From the NCBI GenBank assembly GCA_023254735.1, contig JALRKV010000083.1:25082-89081 (forward strand): a stretch of 64,000 nucleotides of DNA. The letters are read 5' to 3'. Positions 54,817-63,593 of this stretch are shown here, in pieces; position 1 is the stretch's first letter, and each line of letters begins with the position of its first letter. Below the pieces are notes generated by a model. The model searched no databases. It was not told the DNA's origin and saw only the letters and a program-made list of their open reading frames with translations. Source of the stretch: Pseudomonadales bacterium. GTDB lineage: Bacteria; Pseudomonadota; Gammaproteobacteria; Pseudomonadales; Pseudohongiellaceae. Both the position numbers and the translations under genes were made by a program.

Positions 54817-55617
54817 CTAAAACCCAGCGACTTGATTCTTGGCGTCACTCCACTTGAGCTTGCGATAGTCGAAGCCCTGTTCCAGAGTGGGTTTTACAAT
54901 GCGAAAGTAGGGAGACAGATCGAAATCTCGAGGCGTGTAGTGCGTAAAATGCCGACGATAGTAAACCGGCACCTCGCCATCTCTGCCAACAGTCTCACCG
55001 TCCAAGGTGAAATGCTTACCCGCCTTATCCACAACAAAATCTTGGATAGGCAGGATGGGGTAGTCGATTGATTGGAAACTCTCTGCGATGAGAGTCGAAC
55101 AGATCGCTTTCGTCGGCTCGCCACTGCCAAGACCGATCATCGCGCGGCGAAGCCTATTGGGGACCGCGGGTTTCTGAATAAGATACCGCATGAGATCAAA
55201 GACGTTTTTCTTATCATACTGATGCCCAAGCTTCGACAGTGCAAAACTCACCAGTGCATCGCGGTCTTCGTCACTTAATCCTACGGGTCTGCAGATTCGT
55301 AGATTTGCATCGGCGTAATAGTTCGGCTCGACAAGCCTAACGCCTTCCTGCAGATCCGCTTCGAGCAGCGTGCTCGCGCTGCTCGATTCCCCTCCTCTTC
55401 CTACGTAGAGACAAGCATGAGACCAGGAAGATTGCGTAAGGTATTTAATCGCCGTGCTAATGCGGGTATTACCATCTACCAACAGAATATCGCCGGTTCG
55501 CAGCACAGATGCGGTCTGATCTATCGACGTTGACTCAAAGCGTTTGTAGCCGGGAAGGCGCTTGCTGAGAAACCCTGCAAGCTTGGAGCCTGTCGCCTGT
55601 TTCACCCAATCGATCAT
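54817..55617 (-). CDS. YiiX-type permuted papain-like amidase
   Basis: A 266-residue protein of the YiiX/YebB family (NlpC/P60 clan, circularly permuted). H67 in SSWSHACLYVG, E87 in LEADLQEG and C173 in KAICSTLIAESF form the expected catalytic set. The start RTGDILLVDGNTRIS is typical. There is no signal peptide. Such enzymes act on lipids, amides or peptide bonds; the substrate is unknown. It is convergent with the S41-like gene. Confidence 0.85.
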   Translation of the reverse strand: MIDWVKQATGSKLAGFLSKRLPGYKRFESTSIDQTASVLRTGDILLVDGNTRISTAIKYLTQSSWSHACLYVGRGGESSSASTLLEADLQEGVRLVEPNYYADANLRICRPVGLSDEDRDALVSFALSKLGHQYDKKNVFDLMRYLIQKPAVPNRLRRAMIGLGSGEPTKAICSTLIAESFQSIDYPILPIQDFVVDKAGKHFTLDGETVGRDGEVPVYYRRHFTHYTPRDFDLSPYFRIVKPTLEQGFDYRKLKWSDAKNQVAGF

Positions 55618-55770
55618 GCAATGACACCGTTATAGAACCGTTCAGAAACCTAAATAAAGACTGCATATAGCCTGTACATCCGGTAAAACAGCCCAGTGCA
55701 ACAGCCCGAAGGCCAATAAGAAAGCCCATAATGTGACGAGTAAAAAAACCGTTAATTTTCTAGCTATGTC

Positions 55771-55799
55771 TTGTACACTGAGTCGCGTAGTAGTGTAAA
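55771..55799 (+). promoter_or_regulatory. Putative promoter/operator of the aldehyde dehydrogenase gene
   Basis: TTGTAC and TGTAAA spaced 17 bp, a moderate sigma-70 match, 22 bp before the ATG. It overlaps an inverted repeat TACACT-N12-AGTGTA (55774-55797) that could be an operator. Confidence 0.4.
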
Positions 55800-55820
55800 C
55801 GAATCATTAGGAGTTAAGAA

Positions 55821-57248
55821 ATGACGACAGCTTATAATAAATTTTACATCAACGGCGAATGGGTAGAGCCAGCTGGCCGCGAAACAATCGACGTGATCAA
55901 CCCTGCGACAGAAGAAGCGTTCGCGACAATCAGCATGGGCACAGCAGAGGACGTGGACGCGGCAGCAAAGGCAGCCCGCGCAGCATTCCCAGCCTGGTCG
56001 CAGTCGAGTGTAGAGGAGAGAATCGCTGTCCTTAAGAAAATAATGGCCGGCATCCAGGCGCGTTCGGGTGACCTCGCCGCTGCGATCACCAGCGAAATGG
56101 GCGCACCTGTCGGCCTCGCGAACGCCGCACAGGTCCCAAGCGGACTCGGACACTTCGCCGCCGTGTTGCCGGTGCTCGAAAACTACAAATTTCAAGAAAC
56201 GCGCGGCAGCACGCTGATCGTTAAAGAAGCGGCCGGCGTCTGCGGCTTCATCACACCTTGGAACTGGCCGCTTAACCAGATCGCCTGTAAGGTCGCGCCC
56301 GCGCTTGCCGCCGGCTGTACGATTGTCCTCAAGCCTTCAGAAGTTGCGCCTATTAATGCCTATATCCTCGCCGAGATAATCGATGAGTGCGGTCTTCCAC
56401 CTGGCGTGTTTAACCTCGTTAACGGCGACGGTCCCAATGTTGGCGCTGCGATTTCGGCACACCCCGAAGTCGACGTGGTTTCGTTTACAGGGTCGACACG
56501 TGCGGGTCGAGAAGTGGCCAAGGCGGCTGCGGATGGCATTAAGCGGGTCACACAGGAACTGGGCGGCAAATCTGCCAACATCATACTTGACGACGTAGCT
56601 GACTTCGGCAAAGCCGTGTTTAGCGGCGTACTGAACTGCTTCGGCAACAGCGGCCAGTCGTGCAATGCGCCTACGCGCATGCTCGTACCCAAGGCACGCA
56701 TGGCTGAGGCAATCGAGTCAGCGAAGGCCGCGGCGGCCAAGGCCGTCGTCGGCGACCCCACCAACGAGGGCACGAGCCTCGGCCCCGTGGTGAGCGAGCT
56801 TCAGTTCAACAAGATCAATGCGCTGATCGAAGCGGGGATCAAAGAAGGGGCAGAGCTCATCGCCGGTGGGCCCGGTCGTCCAGAAGGACTCGAGAAAGGC
56901 TACTACATCAAGCCGACTGTTTTTGCTAATGTCACCAACGACATGACGATCGCTCGCGAAGAAGTCTTTGGTCCGGTGTTAACAATTATCGGCTACGAAG
57001 ACGATGCTGAAGCCGTGGCGATCGCGAATGACACCGAATACGGCCTCTCAGGCTATGTGTCGGGTGAGCCCGCACACGCGCAGCAAATCGCTCTCCAGAT
57101 TCGCACGGGCATGGTTCATATCAACGGCGCGCCGCTCGATATTTCAGCGCCCTTCGGCGGCTATAAGAAATCTGGCAATGGTCGCGAATGGGGACTCGAA
57201 GGATTCGAAGAATATCTCGAGACTAAGGCGGTGATGGGCGCGGCGTAA
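55821..57248 (+). CDS. Aldehyde dehydrogenase family protein
   Basis: A 475-residue NAD(P)+-dependent aldehyde dehydrogenase. N148 in ITPWNWP, E246 in TQELGGKS and C281 in GNSGQSCNAPTRM are the catalytic residues; GSTRAGREV is the cofactor loop. The full length is normal for the family. It oxidises an aldehyde to the acid in the cytosol; the substrate is unknown. AGGAG precedes the ATG. It is followed by a stem-loop and a VOC gene. Confidence 0.93.
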   Translation: MTTAYNKFYINGEWVEPAGRETIDVINPATEEAFATISMGTAEDVDAAAKAARAAFPAWSQSSVEERIAVLKKIMAGIQARSGDLAAAITSEMGAPVGLANAAQVPSGLGHFAAVLPVLENYKFQETRGSTLIVKEAAGVCGFITPWNWPLNQIACKVAPALAAGCTIVLKPSEVAPINAYILAEIIDECGLPPGVFNLVNGDGPNVGAAISAHPEVDVVSFTGSTRAGREVAKAAADGIKRVTQELGGKSANIILDDVADFGKAVFSGVLNCFGNSGQSCNAPTRMLVPKARMAEAIESAKAAAAKAVVGDPTNEGTSLGPVVSELQFNKINALIEAGIKEGAELIAGGPGRPEGLEKGYYIKPTVFANVTNDMTIAREEVFGPVLTIIGYEDDAEAVAIANDTEYGLSGYVSGEPAHAQQIALQIRTGMVHINGAPLDISAPFGGYKKSGNGREWGLEGFEEYLETKAVMGAA

Positions 57249-57273
57249 ACGCCACCCTTCGCCTGTTTATGAC

Positions 57274-57297
57274 AAATGGTCGCTGCTGCGGCCATTT
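57274..57297 (+). terminator. Stem-loop, possible terminator, after aldehyde dehydrogenase
   Basis: A 10-bp stem (AAATGGTCGC with GCGGCCATTT, one G-U) and a 4-nt loop TGCT. It is followed by only a short T-containing stretch, so termination may be partial. Confidence 0.55.
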
Positions 57298-57370
57298 GCT
57301 TATTAGCCGAACCGACTCTGGCACAGGCTCCCTCGATTACGCGTAACTCCCCACAGACAAAGGAATAACT

Positions 57371-57778
57371 ATGAGTCTTGCAATAACCAAACCCTCTATT
57401 GATATCGGCATCGTCTGCAAGGATATCGATGCCATGATGACTTTCTACGGCGAAACCCTCGGCTTGCCCCTAGAGGCAACAATCCCGATGCCGGGCGGCG
57501 GTAAGATGAATCGTTTCAAAGTAGGCGAGAGCGTTATCAAGGTGATAGAACTCGACCCTGCGCCTGCGACCCCCGCAGCGCCCGGCGGCATTCGCGGCGC
57601 TACCGGGTATCGCTACTGGACCATCACAGTGAGTAATCTAGCTGCAAGCGTAGAGAAAGCCGAGGCCGCAGGTGCGACTATTGTCGTTCCTGCAAAGGAA
57701 GTACGACCAGGCATCACAATCGCCATCATTGCCGACCCCGATGGGAACTGGGTTGAATTACTAGAAGAAAGTGCCTAG
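57371..57778 (+). CDS. Single-domain VOC family protein
   Basis: A 135-residue glyoxalase/bleomycin-resistance/dioxygenase-fold protein. It contains IGIVCKDIDAMMTFYGETLG at the start and IIADPDGNWVELLEES at the end; a Glu ligand is present in the last. Likely a metal-dependent lyase or isomerase; the reaction is unknown. AAGGAATAACT precedes the ATG. It lies 122 bp after the aldehyde dehydrogenase. Confidence 0.88.
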   Translation: MSLAITKPSIDIGIVCKDIDAMMTFYGETLGLPLEATIPMPGGGKMNRFKVGESVIKVIELDPAPATPAAPGGIRGATGYRYWTITVSNLAASVEKAEAAGATIVVPAKEVRPGITIAIIADPDGNWVELLEESA

Positions 57779-57797
57779 TTTGCGCTAGCGCGAGTCT

Positions 57798-57893
57798 ATG
57801 AAGCAGCAGTTTGACGCCGTCGAAGAGCATATTGAGATCGCAGCCGAGAGGATTCTCGATCTCGCCGCGCGAGTAGAAGCGCTCACAGAATAA
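57798..57893 (+). CDS. Possible 31-residue small protein
   Basis: ATG to TAA, 31 codons, an amphipathic helix with regular hydrophobic spacing (FDAVEEHIEIAAERILDL). There is no clear Shine-Dalgarno, and a 10-bp palindrome GCGCTAGCGC lies just upstream. It could be a remnant of a larger gene or a chance frame. Confidence 0.25.
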   Translation: MKQQFDAVEEHIEIAAERILDLAARVEALTE

Positions 57894-57906
57894 CAGCGTA
57901 TAAAGT

Positions 57907-57934
57907 ATCGGTATCTATTCCAAAGGATACCGAT
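57907..57934. repeat. Perfect inverted repeat (9-bp arms)
   Basis: ATCGGTATC and GATACCGAT separated by 10 nt. It lies between the VOC gene and the cold-shock gene. There is no T-run; it could be an operator or a transcript-end hairpin. Confidence 0.6.
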
Positions 57935-58136
57935 TACACTGTCCTCTCTTGAGCGTTGTTCTTTATGGCGACCCCCTTCTTTTTGCACGCTGTGTAAACG
58001 CAGCCTATCCAAGATCGTAGTCATTGCCCTTCTTTAGATTGCATCTTTGCGCTGCAGTTTCTTGAGCATTCTAGGCCCACTAGCTGACTCCTCTCTCGAT
58101 AAAAGCATTACCGACAAAAGCAAGACCCGCACGAAA

Positions 58137-58167
58137 TGTGCGATCGGCACTCTGCCGATTGCGCACA
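58137..58167 (+). promoter_or_regulatory. Hairpin in the cold-shock gene leader
   Basis: TGTGCG-ATCGGCA pairs with TGCCGAT-TG-CGCACA, a 13-bp stem with a 2-nt bulge and a 3-nt loop, ending 33 nt before the ATG. A stable leader hairpin fits cold-shock genes whose mRNA changes structure with temperature. Confidence 0.55.
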
Positions 58168-58200
58168 GTGATAGTTAATTCCAAATAAGGAAAGTAAGAA

Positions 58201-58407
58201 ATGAGTAAAGGTACAGTGAAGTGGTTTAACGCAGACAAGGGCTTCGGCTTTATCACACCAGAAGACGGTGGCAAGGATCTGTTCGTACACCACTCAGAGA
58301 TCAAGAACGGTGGCGGCTACGCAACATTGAACGACGGCCAAGCAGTAGAGTTCGAAGTAGGCCAAGGCCAAAAGGGCCCCTGCGCGAACAACGTCGTAGC
58401 AGTATAG
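58201..58407 (+). CDS. Cold-shock protein, CspA family
   Basis: A 68-residue single cold-shock domain. RNP1 [11 protein letters not shown] and RNP2 LFVHHSEI are intact, as are KWFNADKG and [13 protein letters not shown]. It binds single-stranded RNA or DNA and acts as an RNA chaperone. AAGGAAAG precedes the ATG. A structured leader lies upstream and a strong terminator 50 bp downstream, so it is a monocistronic gene. Confidence 0.96.
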   Translation: MSKGTVKWFNADKGFGFITPEDGGKDLFVHHSEIKNGGGYATLNDGQAVEFEVGQGQKGPCANNVVAV

Positions 58408-58455
58408 CTCCTCCCATAGCAGCCGTTAGCGCGGCCTCTATGTGTTTCACATCAG

Positions 58456-58496
58456 CGCCCCGTCGCGAGTCTTCTCGCAGCGGGGCGTTGTTGTTT
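58456..58496 (+). terminator. Intrinsic terminator of the cold-shock gene
   Basis: CGCCCCG pairs with CGGGGCG, with an inner GCGAG/CTCGC stem and TCTT loop, then a T-rich tail (TTGTTGTTT). Confidence 0.85.
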
Positions 58497-58612
58497 CTGG
58501 GCTATACTTGTTCTGAGAGCGTTCCCAAATTCAAGATGCGTCTCGTCGACCCTACTTTAACGTGCTTATTTAGCGCTTTCTGCGCGGCACACTTTCGACA
58601 GGGAGTCACACA

Positions 58613-59065
58613 ATGTCCACATTGATCCACCAGCGCGTTCGCGACTGCAACCTCGGCATCTATCCAAAAGCGATTGGACGAGTGAGTTCTGGCTGGGTTG
58701 TCGCCGGCGATGTGCAGTTTTTGCCGGGTTATTGCTTGCTCTTGCCAGATCCCGTGGTGCCAGACCTGAATGCACTCGACGACGAGGCGCGGAAGACCTT
58801 TCTGGTTGAAATGAGCGTGATTGGTGATGCGATACTCGCAGTCACCGGCGCGGTGAGGATCAATTACGAGATGCTTGGCAACGTCGAGCCCGCGCTTCAT
58901 GCCCATCTATTTCCTCGCAGAAATGATGAGCCCGAGACGCTGCGCTTAAAGCCCGTGTGGTTTTACGACTGGGATAAAGAACGCGCGTTCGATCCAGCCC
59001 TCGACGCGCCAATGATGGCTGCCATCAGGGAAGAATTAGCCAAACGCGGCGTCCTCATCGACTAA
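58613..59065 (+). CDS. HIT family protein (Ap4A hydrolase-like)
   Basis: A 150-residue protein. YEMLGNVEPALHAHLFPR holds the HIT motif in the form HxHxF, keeping the catalytic middle His. Short HIT proteins of this length act on dinucleoside polyphosphates or adenylated substrates. GGGAG precedes the ATG. It is convergent with the DUF6265 gene, one base apart. Confidence 0.85.
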   Translation: MSTLIHQRVRDCNLGIYPKAIGRVSSGWVVAGDVQFLPGYCLLLPDPVVPDLNALDDEARKTFLVEMSVIGDAILAVTGAVRINYEMLGNVEPALHAHLFPRRNDEPETLRLKPVWFYDWDKERAFDPALDAPMMAAIREELAKRGVLID

Positions 59066-59066
59066 T

Positions 59067-59564
59067 TTACTTCCAGATGCTGCGTGCTTTGAGGTTTATA
59101 TCAATTTTAGCGCCCGCAGCCTGCTCAACATGAATGATAAACGTGTCGGCGTCTGGATGACTGTAACCGAGGGTTTTCATTCCTCCTTCGCCGAGCGCTT
59201 CGAACTTCACGCTGTTGTCGCCAATCTCCATGAGACGCATTTTCTGCGCGCCGGGCGTACGCGGCGACATGCCGGGATTCCACTGCTGAATATTGAGCTC
59301 TAACGAACCGTCGACTTCTTCGATCGTAATCATCTCGAACATGCTCGTTGCGTCGTCACCGGTCATTCGAACCATCGCGGCGAGTGAGCGCCCGTCAGTA
59401 CCAATCCAATTCTCTTCCAATTGATTTGGTCCTAGCGCGCCTGCCCAGTTACCCGTCATCCATGACAGCTGTTCGATCTTCGCTTCGGGTGCGGCAAATG
59501 CCGAGACCGATGCGATAAGCGCTAAGGTGGCGAGGGCCGTGTTTGCAAGTTTAATCATTTTCAT
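59067..59564 (-). CDS. DUF6265-family exported protein
   Basis: A 165-residue protein with a signal (ALATLALIASVSAFA). The conserved QLSWMTGNWAG, EENWIGTDGRSLAAMVRM and FEALGEGGMKTLGYS match DUF6265. It forms a small beta barrel and its function is unknown. CGGAG precedes the ATG. It lies 47 bp downstream of an SDR gene on the same strand. Confidence 0.85.
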   Translation of the reverse strand: MKMIKLANTALATLALIASVSAFAAPEAKIEQLSWMTGNWAGALGPNQLEENWIGTDGRSLAAMVRMTGDDATSMFEMITIEEVDGSLELNIQQWNPGMSPRTPGAQKMRLMEIGDNSVKFEALGEGGMKTLGYSHPDADTFIIHVEQAAGAKIDINLKARSIWK

Positions 59565-59611
59565 TCTTATTCTCCGGGTTGGTGGTTAATGTTGACAACC
59601 AAGTGGGTCGC

Positions 59612-60424
59612 CTAATCCTGCGATTCTTCACGCTTTCGGTAAGCGTCCTCGAACTTGTCGTTGAGCCTGCGCATACCGCCAAGCCAGCGGTCATAATCAT
59701 CTGTTTTACGCCGCATATACGTCAGTACCTCGGGATGCGGTAAGACCAAAAACTCTTCTTTTTCGAGTGTCTCGATTACCGTGTTAGCGAGCTGCTCCGG
59801 TTCAAGCATACCATCGAGTCCCGCGACACCCCCATCGCCGGCGCCTACCGCAGTCATTGCCGTTCGCACGGCCTGTGGGCAAAGCGCAGACACTTTGATA
59901 CCGCGATTGCCGTAAGTAATCGAGAGCCATTCGGCGAAGCCGATAGCCGCATGCTTTGTTACCGAGTACGGCGCAGAACCGACCTGGCTCAGCAGTCCTG
60001 CCGCTGAGGACGTATTCAGCAAATAGCCCTCGCCGCGCTCGAGCATCGAGGGCAGTACGGCACGCGCTGCAAAAACATGGGACATCACATTGATGTCCCA
60101 GATAGACTGCCACGCCTCGGTTGAGACATTCTCGCCGCCCGCGGTGAAAATACCGGCATTCGAGCAGAAAAGATCGATGTGACCAAATTCGGCGAGCGTG
60201 GCGTCGACCAGCGCGGTCACCTCCTCTTCTTTGCCCACGTTCGCGACGATGCCGCGTGCCTCGGTGAGCTCGGCAATATCTGCAACAGTTGCTTCAACAC
60301 CCGCCTTGTTGATATCCGATACGACAACTGCTCGTGCACCCTCTCGCGCAAAACGCTCGCTGAGGCTTTTCCCTATTCCGCTTGCACCGCCCGTTACAAC
60401 GACGACTTTATCTTTAATTTGCAT
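59612..60424 (-). CDS. Short-chain dehydrogenase/reductase
   Basis: A 270-residue [11 protein letters not shown] near residue 11 (cofactor), NAG, Ser in NTSSAAGLL and YSVTK (catalytic Tyr and Lys) are all present. It reduces or oxidises a ketone or alcohol with NAD(P). The C-terminal extension is charged. It is probably co-transcribed with the DUF6265 gene. Confidence 0.92.
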   Translation of the reverse strand: MQIKDKVVVVTGGASGIGKSLSERFAREGARAVVVSDINKAGVEATVADIAELTEARGIVANVGKEEEVTALVDATLAEFGHIDLFCSNAGIFTAGGENVSTEAWQSIWDINVMSHVFAARAVLPSMLERGEGYLLNTSSAAGLLSQVGSAPYSVTKHAAIGFAEWLSITYGNRGIKVSALCPQAVRTAMTAVGAGDGGVAGLDGMLEPEQLANTVIETLEKEEFLVLPHPEVLTYMRRKTDDYDRWLGGMRRLNDKFEDAYRKREESQD

Positions 60425-60806
60425 GCCGCTTTCTCTTTTTTTCCTTTCAATCTAGCGCCGCAGCGTCTGCGTATGAACAGAGGCACGACAGTGAGTTGAG
60501 GCAGTTTACGTGGTTATTTCGAGGCGTGCAAAGCCGCCGAAAATCCCCGAAATACGCACAATCTACCCAGCCTTTCGCAGGGTGTAAGCAGTTGCAACAG
60601 TGGCGGTCGAGGTGGGGCATAACGATGCTGCCTGTGCTATATTCGGCCAGGTAAAACAACTCATCCAAGCTGTCGCAGAGCAGCCGCAGGATACGGGCCC
60701 AATTACACAAACTCAGTTACATGAAGCCATTTAAACGAACCCGTTTACACGAGCTCTTTGAAAGAGATCCAGGGTTCAACAGAGTGAAACTCAAGTGGAG
60801 AGACAC
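60425..60806. other. Divergent intergenic region, unexplained
   Basis: About 380 bp between the SDR (minus) and a TonB receptor (plus). It holds two short open frames on the plus strand, 60600-60734 (GTG) and 60721-60849 (ATG, overlapping the receptor start), which I do not recognise and which lack good ribosome sites. No clear Fur box or riboswitch consensus is visible. Confidence 0.45.
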
Positions 60807-62876
60807 ATGCTACGCACACTTCTATACACGGGCATCGCGACAAGCCTAACACTTATTGCCAACTCAGCCTCTGCGCAACAGGCGGCAGACGGAATAGAGG
60901 AAATCACAGTTACCTCGAATAGCCGCAAGTCGGAGGGACTCGCTGACATCAACGCGGCAGTGTCGGTAATTGGCGAAGAAGAACTCCGCAGTATCGGTCA
61001 CACACACCTACAAGAGACACTTAACAGGCTCCCAGGTGTAAGCATCCACCGCAATAATGGCCAGGAGAGCCTCACCGCGATTCGCTCCCCGGTGCTCACC
61101 GGCGCCGGTGCCTGTGGCGCATTCCTCATTGCCGAGAATGGCATACCGGTTCGCTCTAGTGGTTTCTGTAACGTAAACGAAATGTTTGATCTACATGCCG
61201 AGAACGCGGCAAGCGTCGAAGTTGTTCGCGGGCCGGGCAGCGCATTCTGGGGATCGAATGCGGTGCATGGTCTCGTCAACGTGGTACTCCCGAAGGCTGG
61301 CGATGCTCGCCAAGTCACGCTCGAGCAAGGCCCGCGGGGCTCGCAGCGCATAAAAGCCCAGCTCGGGCAGGATCAGGGCAATTTCAAACAGCTCCTGCTC
61401 GTTAACGGCACGAGTGAAGAAGGCTACCGTGATGAAAGCGGCTTTGATCAGCAAAAACTCACTTACCTCTACAACTACACGACCAGCAACGGCTGGGAAC
61501 TCGATGGCGGTATCACCCACATCAATCTCAATCAGGAGACTGCTGGTTTCGTCACAGGGTTCGAGAGCTACAAAGGCGCCAGCCGCACAGGCAACCCCAA
61601 TCCCGAAGCGTATCGCGACAGCAAAAACACGCGCGCATGGACAACCTTCACCAACACCCTCGGTGACTGGGATGTTGTGCTAACCCCCTATGTTCGCGAC
61701 ATCGATATGAATTTCATTCAACACTTTTTGCCCGGCCAACCGATTGAAGAGACAGAGCACCAGAGCATTGGCTTTCAGTCTGTCGCCTTTACCGATCTCA
61801 GCAATGGTGCCGAGCTCGCCGTCGGCGTTGACGCCGAAGTCACCGACGGCTCACTTGTTCAGACCCAACCCAACCCAACCGAAGGCTCGTTTTTCTTACG
61901 CAATTCGATCCCTCAGGGTAAGCACTACGACTATCAGGTAGACGTCGAACAGGTCGCCGCGTTCGTGAGCTACGAACAGAGCTTCCAGTCGGGCTGGGAC
62001 TTGTCGCTTGGCCTGCGCGTCGAAGATACCAACTACGAGTATGACAACAGGATGGTCGACGGCCGAACTGATGAATTCGGCGTGGCCTGCCGCTTCGGAT
62101 GTCGGTATAACCGACCGGCAGACCGTAGCGACAGCTTCACCAATATTTCACCGAAGTTGGGCTTAAGCTATGCGCTTAACGACTCGCATAGCCTGCAGTT
62201 CCGCGCGCAGCGCGGCTTCCGCGCTCCCCAAGCAAGCGAAATGTATCGCCTGCAGAACGATCAGAATATCGCAGATTTAGACTCGGTAGAGCTCGACAGC
62301 TACGAAGTTGAGTTCAAGGGCGCGGGCGAAGGTTGGGCATACTCCGCTGGCTATTATTTTATGGACAAGCAGAACGAGATTGTCACCAATAGCGACCGTG
62401 TGAACCTCAATAACAGCCACACGCAGCACACCGGTCTCGAATTCACGCTCGGCCTCGATATCACTGAAACCTTAGCGCTAGCCGCGGTCTATAATTTCGC
62501 AGAACATACCTATGAGAACTCTGAACTCTCAGGGGGAATCGATATCCAAGGCAACAACGTTGATACAGCGCCACGTCAGTTTGGCAATTTGCGCCTGCGT
62601 TGGACACCGAGCGAGCGCATTACAAGCGAGCTCGAACTTGTCAGCATGGGCGAGTACTACACTAACCCCGAGAATACGGCGAGCTATTCCGGTCACAACC
62701 TGTTGAATCTGCGCACGCAGTTTGCGGTCAATGATTCGGTGCAGATCTACGCGAACATTCTGAATCTCGATAATCGCGAATACGCCGAGCGTGCCGACTG
62801 GACATCGTTTACCGACGACCGATACTTCCCAGGCGAGCCGCGTCGCGCATTTATTGGTATCACGATTAACTACTAA
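60807..62876 (+). CDS. TonB-dependent receptor
   Basis: A 689-residue outer-membrane receptor. Signal ending SASAQQ, then EEITVTSNSRKSEG (TonB box), a plug with LNRLPGVSIHRNNGQESLTA and VEVVRGPGSAFWGSNAVHG, and a beta barrel ending in FIGITINY (terminal Tyr). GGAG lies 6-7 nt before the ATG at 60807; a GTG at 60795 is less likely. The ligand is unknown; the plug carries two Cys pairs (GACGAF, GFCNV), which are unusual. The Nudix gene follows after 18 bp. Confidence 0.9.
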   Translation: MLRTLLYTGIATSLTLIANSASAQQAADGIEEITVTSNSRKSEGLADINAAVSVIGEEELRSIGHTHLQETLNRLPGVSIHRNNGQESLTAIRSPVLTGAGACGAFLIAENGIPVRSSGFCNVNEMFDLHAENAASVEVVRGPGSAFWGSNAVHGLVNVVLPKAGDARQVTLEQGPRGSQRIKAQLGQDQGNFKQLLLVNGTSEEGYRDESGFDQQKLTYLYNYTTSNGWELDGGITHINLNQETAGFVTGFESYKGASRTGNPNPEAYRDSKNTRAWTTFTNTLGDWDVVLTPYVRDIDMNFIQHFLPGQPIEETEHQSIGFQSVAFTDLSNGAELAVGVDAEVTDGSLVQTQPNPTEGSFFLRNSIPQGKHYDYQVDVEQVAAFVSYEQSFQSGWDLSLGLRVEDTNYEYDNRMVDGRTDEFGVACRFGCRYNRPADRSDSFTNISPKLGLSYALNDSHSLQFRAQRGFRAPQASEMYRLQNDQNIADLDSVELDSYEVEFKGAGEGWAYSAGYYFMDKQNEIVTNSDRVNLNNSHTQHTGLEFTLGLDITETLALAAVYNFAEHTYENSELSGGIDIQGNNVDTAPRQFGNLRLRWTPSERITSELELVSMGEYYTNPENTASYSGHNLLNLRTQFAVNDSVQIYANILNLDNREYAERADWTSFTDDRYFPGEPRRAFIGITINY

Positions 62877-62894
62877 TTACAGCGCAACCAGAGC

Positions 62895-63593
62895 ATGAAG
62901 AAGACTTTCAGCAACCTTTCTTTTAGCGAGTACAAAACTACTCCAAGAGAGGCGGCTGAGTGGCTCGAGAAATCTGAGCGGCATCGCACCTACGCGGCGC
63001 TGCTCAGACACTTCTCGGATCCAGAAGAATCTGCAAAAAAACCTACCGAACACGCCGACCCCCGCATCCACCAAGATATACTCTCACCAAACTCGCTGAG
63101 GGCAGCAGCAGTGTTGATTGCTGTGACCAAACCGACCATGACCGATGTCAGTCGCGTCATACTCACTCTTCGTTCCGAAAATCTAAAATCTCATGCAGGC
63201 CAGGTAAGTCTGCCGGGAGGAACCTGTGACGCCGATGACGATTGCGCGATCACTACTGCGTTAAGGGAGGCCGAAGAAGAAGTGGGGCTTGCCCGCTCGT
63301 CGGTAGAAGTTATTGGACAGATGAGCGAGATTTCGCTCCCCTCAGGCTACAGGATCACTCCTATAATTGGTCTTATCGAACCTGGCCTCACCTTGACGCC
63401 ATGCCTCGACGAGGTCGCCGACATTTTCCATCCGCCTCTGGATCTGTTGCTCGACCCCAACGCTTACTCGCGCTCGACAACCCACTACCGAGGTGCCGAT
63501 CGGACGATATTCGAATTACCCTACGAGGGTTTTCGCATCTGGGGAGCGACAGCCGCCATTCTGTATTCTCTCGCACGACAAGTGCGGCGCTAG
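62895..63593 (+). CDS. Nudix hydrolase, CoA pyrophosphatase type
   Basis: A 232-residue Nudix protein with LPGGTCDADD and ALREAEEEVGL, the spacing used in the CoA pyrophosphatase (NudL/UPF0035) branch; VEVIGQM follows. It hydrolyses CoA or acyl-CoA to phosphopantetheine and ADP. It is 18 bp behind the TonB receptor but functionally unrelated. Its stop overlaps the stop of the convergent GGDEF gene by 4 bp. Confidence 0.88.
   Translation: MKKTFSNLSFSEYKTTPREAAEWLEKSERHRTYAALLRHFSDPEESAKKPTEHADPRIHQDILSPNSLRAAAVLIAVTKPTMTDVSRVILTLRSENLKSHAGQVSLPGGTCDADDDCAITTALREAEEEVGLARSSVEVIGQMSEISLPSGYRITPIIGLIEPGLTLTPCLDEVADIFHPPLDLLLDPNAYSRSTTHYRGADRTIFELPYEGFRIWGATAAILYSLARQVRR

Noticed and set aside
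60447..60710. 87-codon minus-strand ORF in the SDR/receptor gap
   Set aside because: Cys/Leu-rich with no ribosome site or recognisable domain; likely chance.
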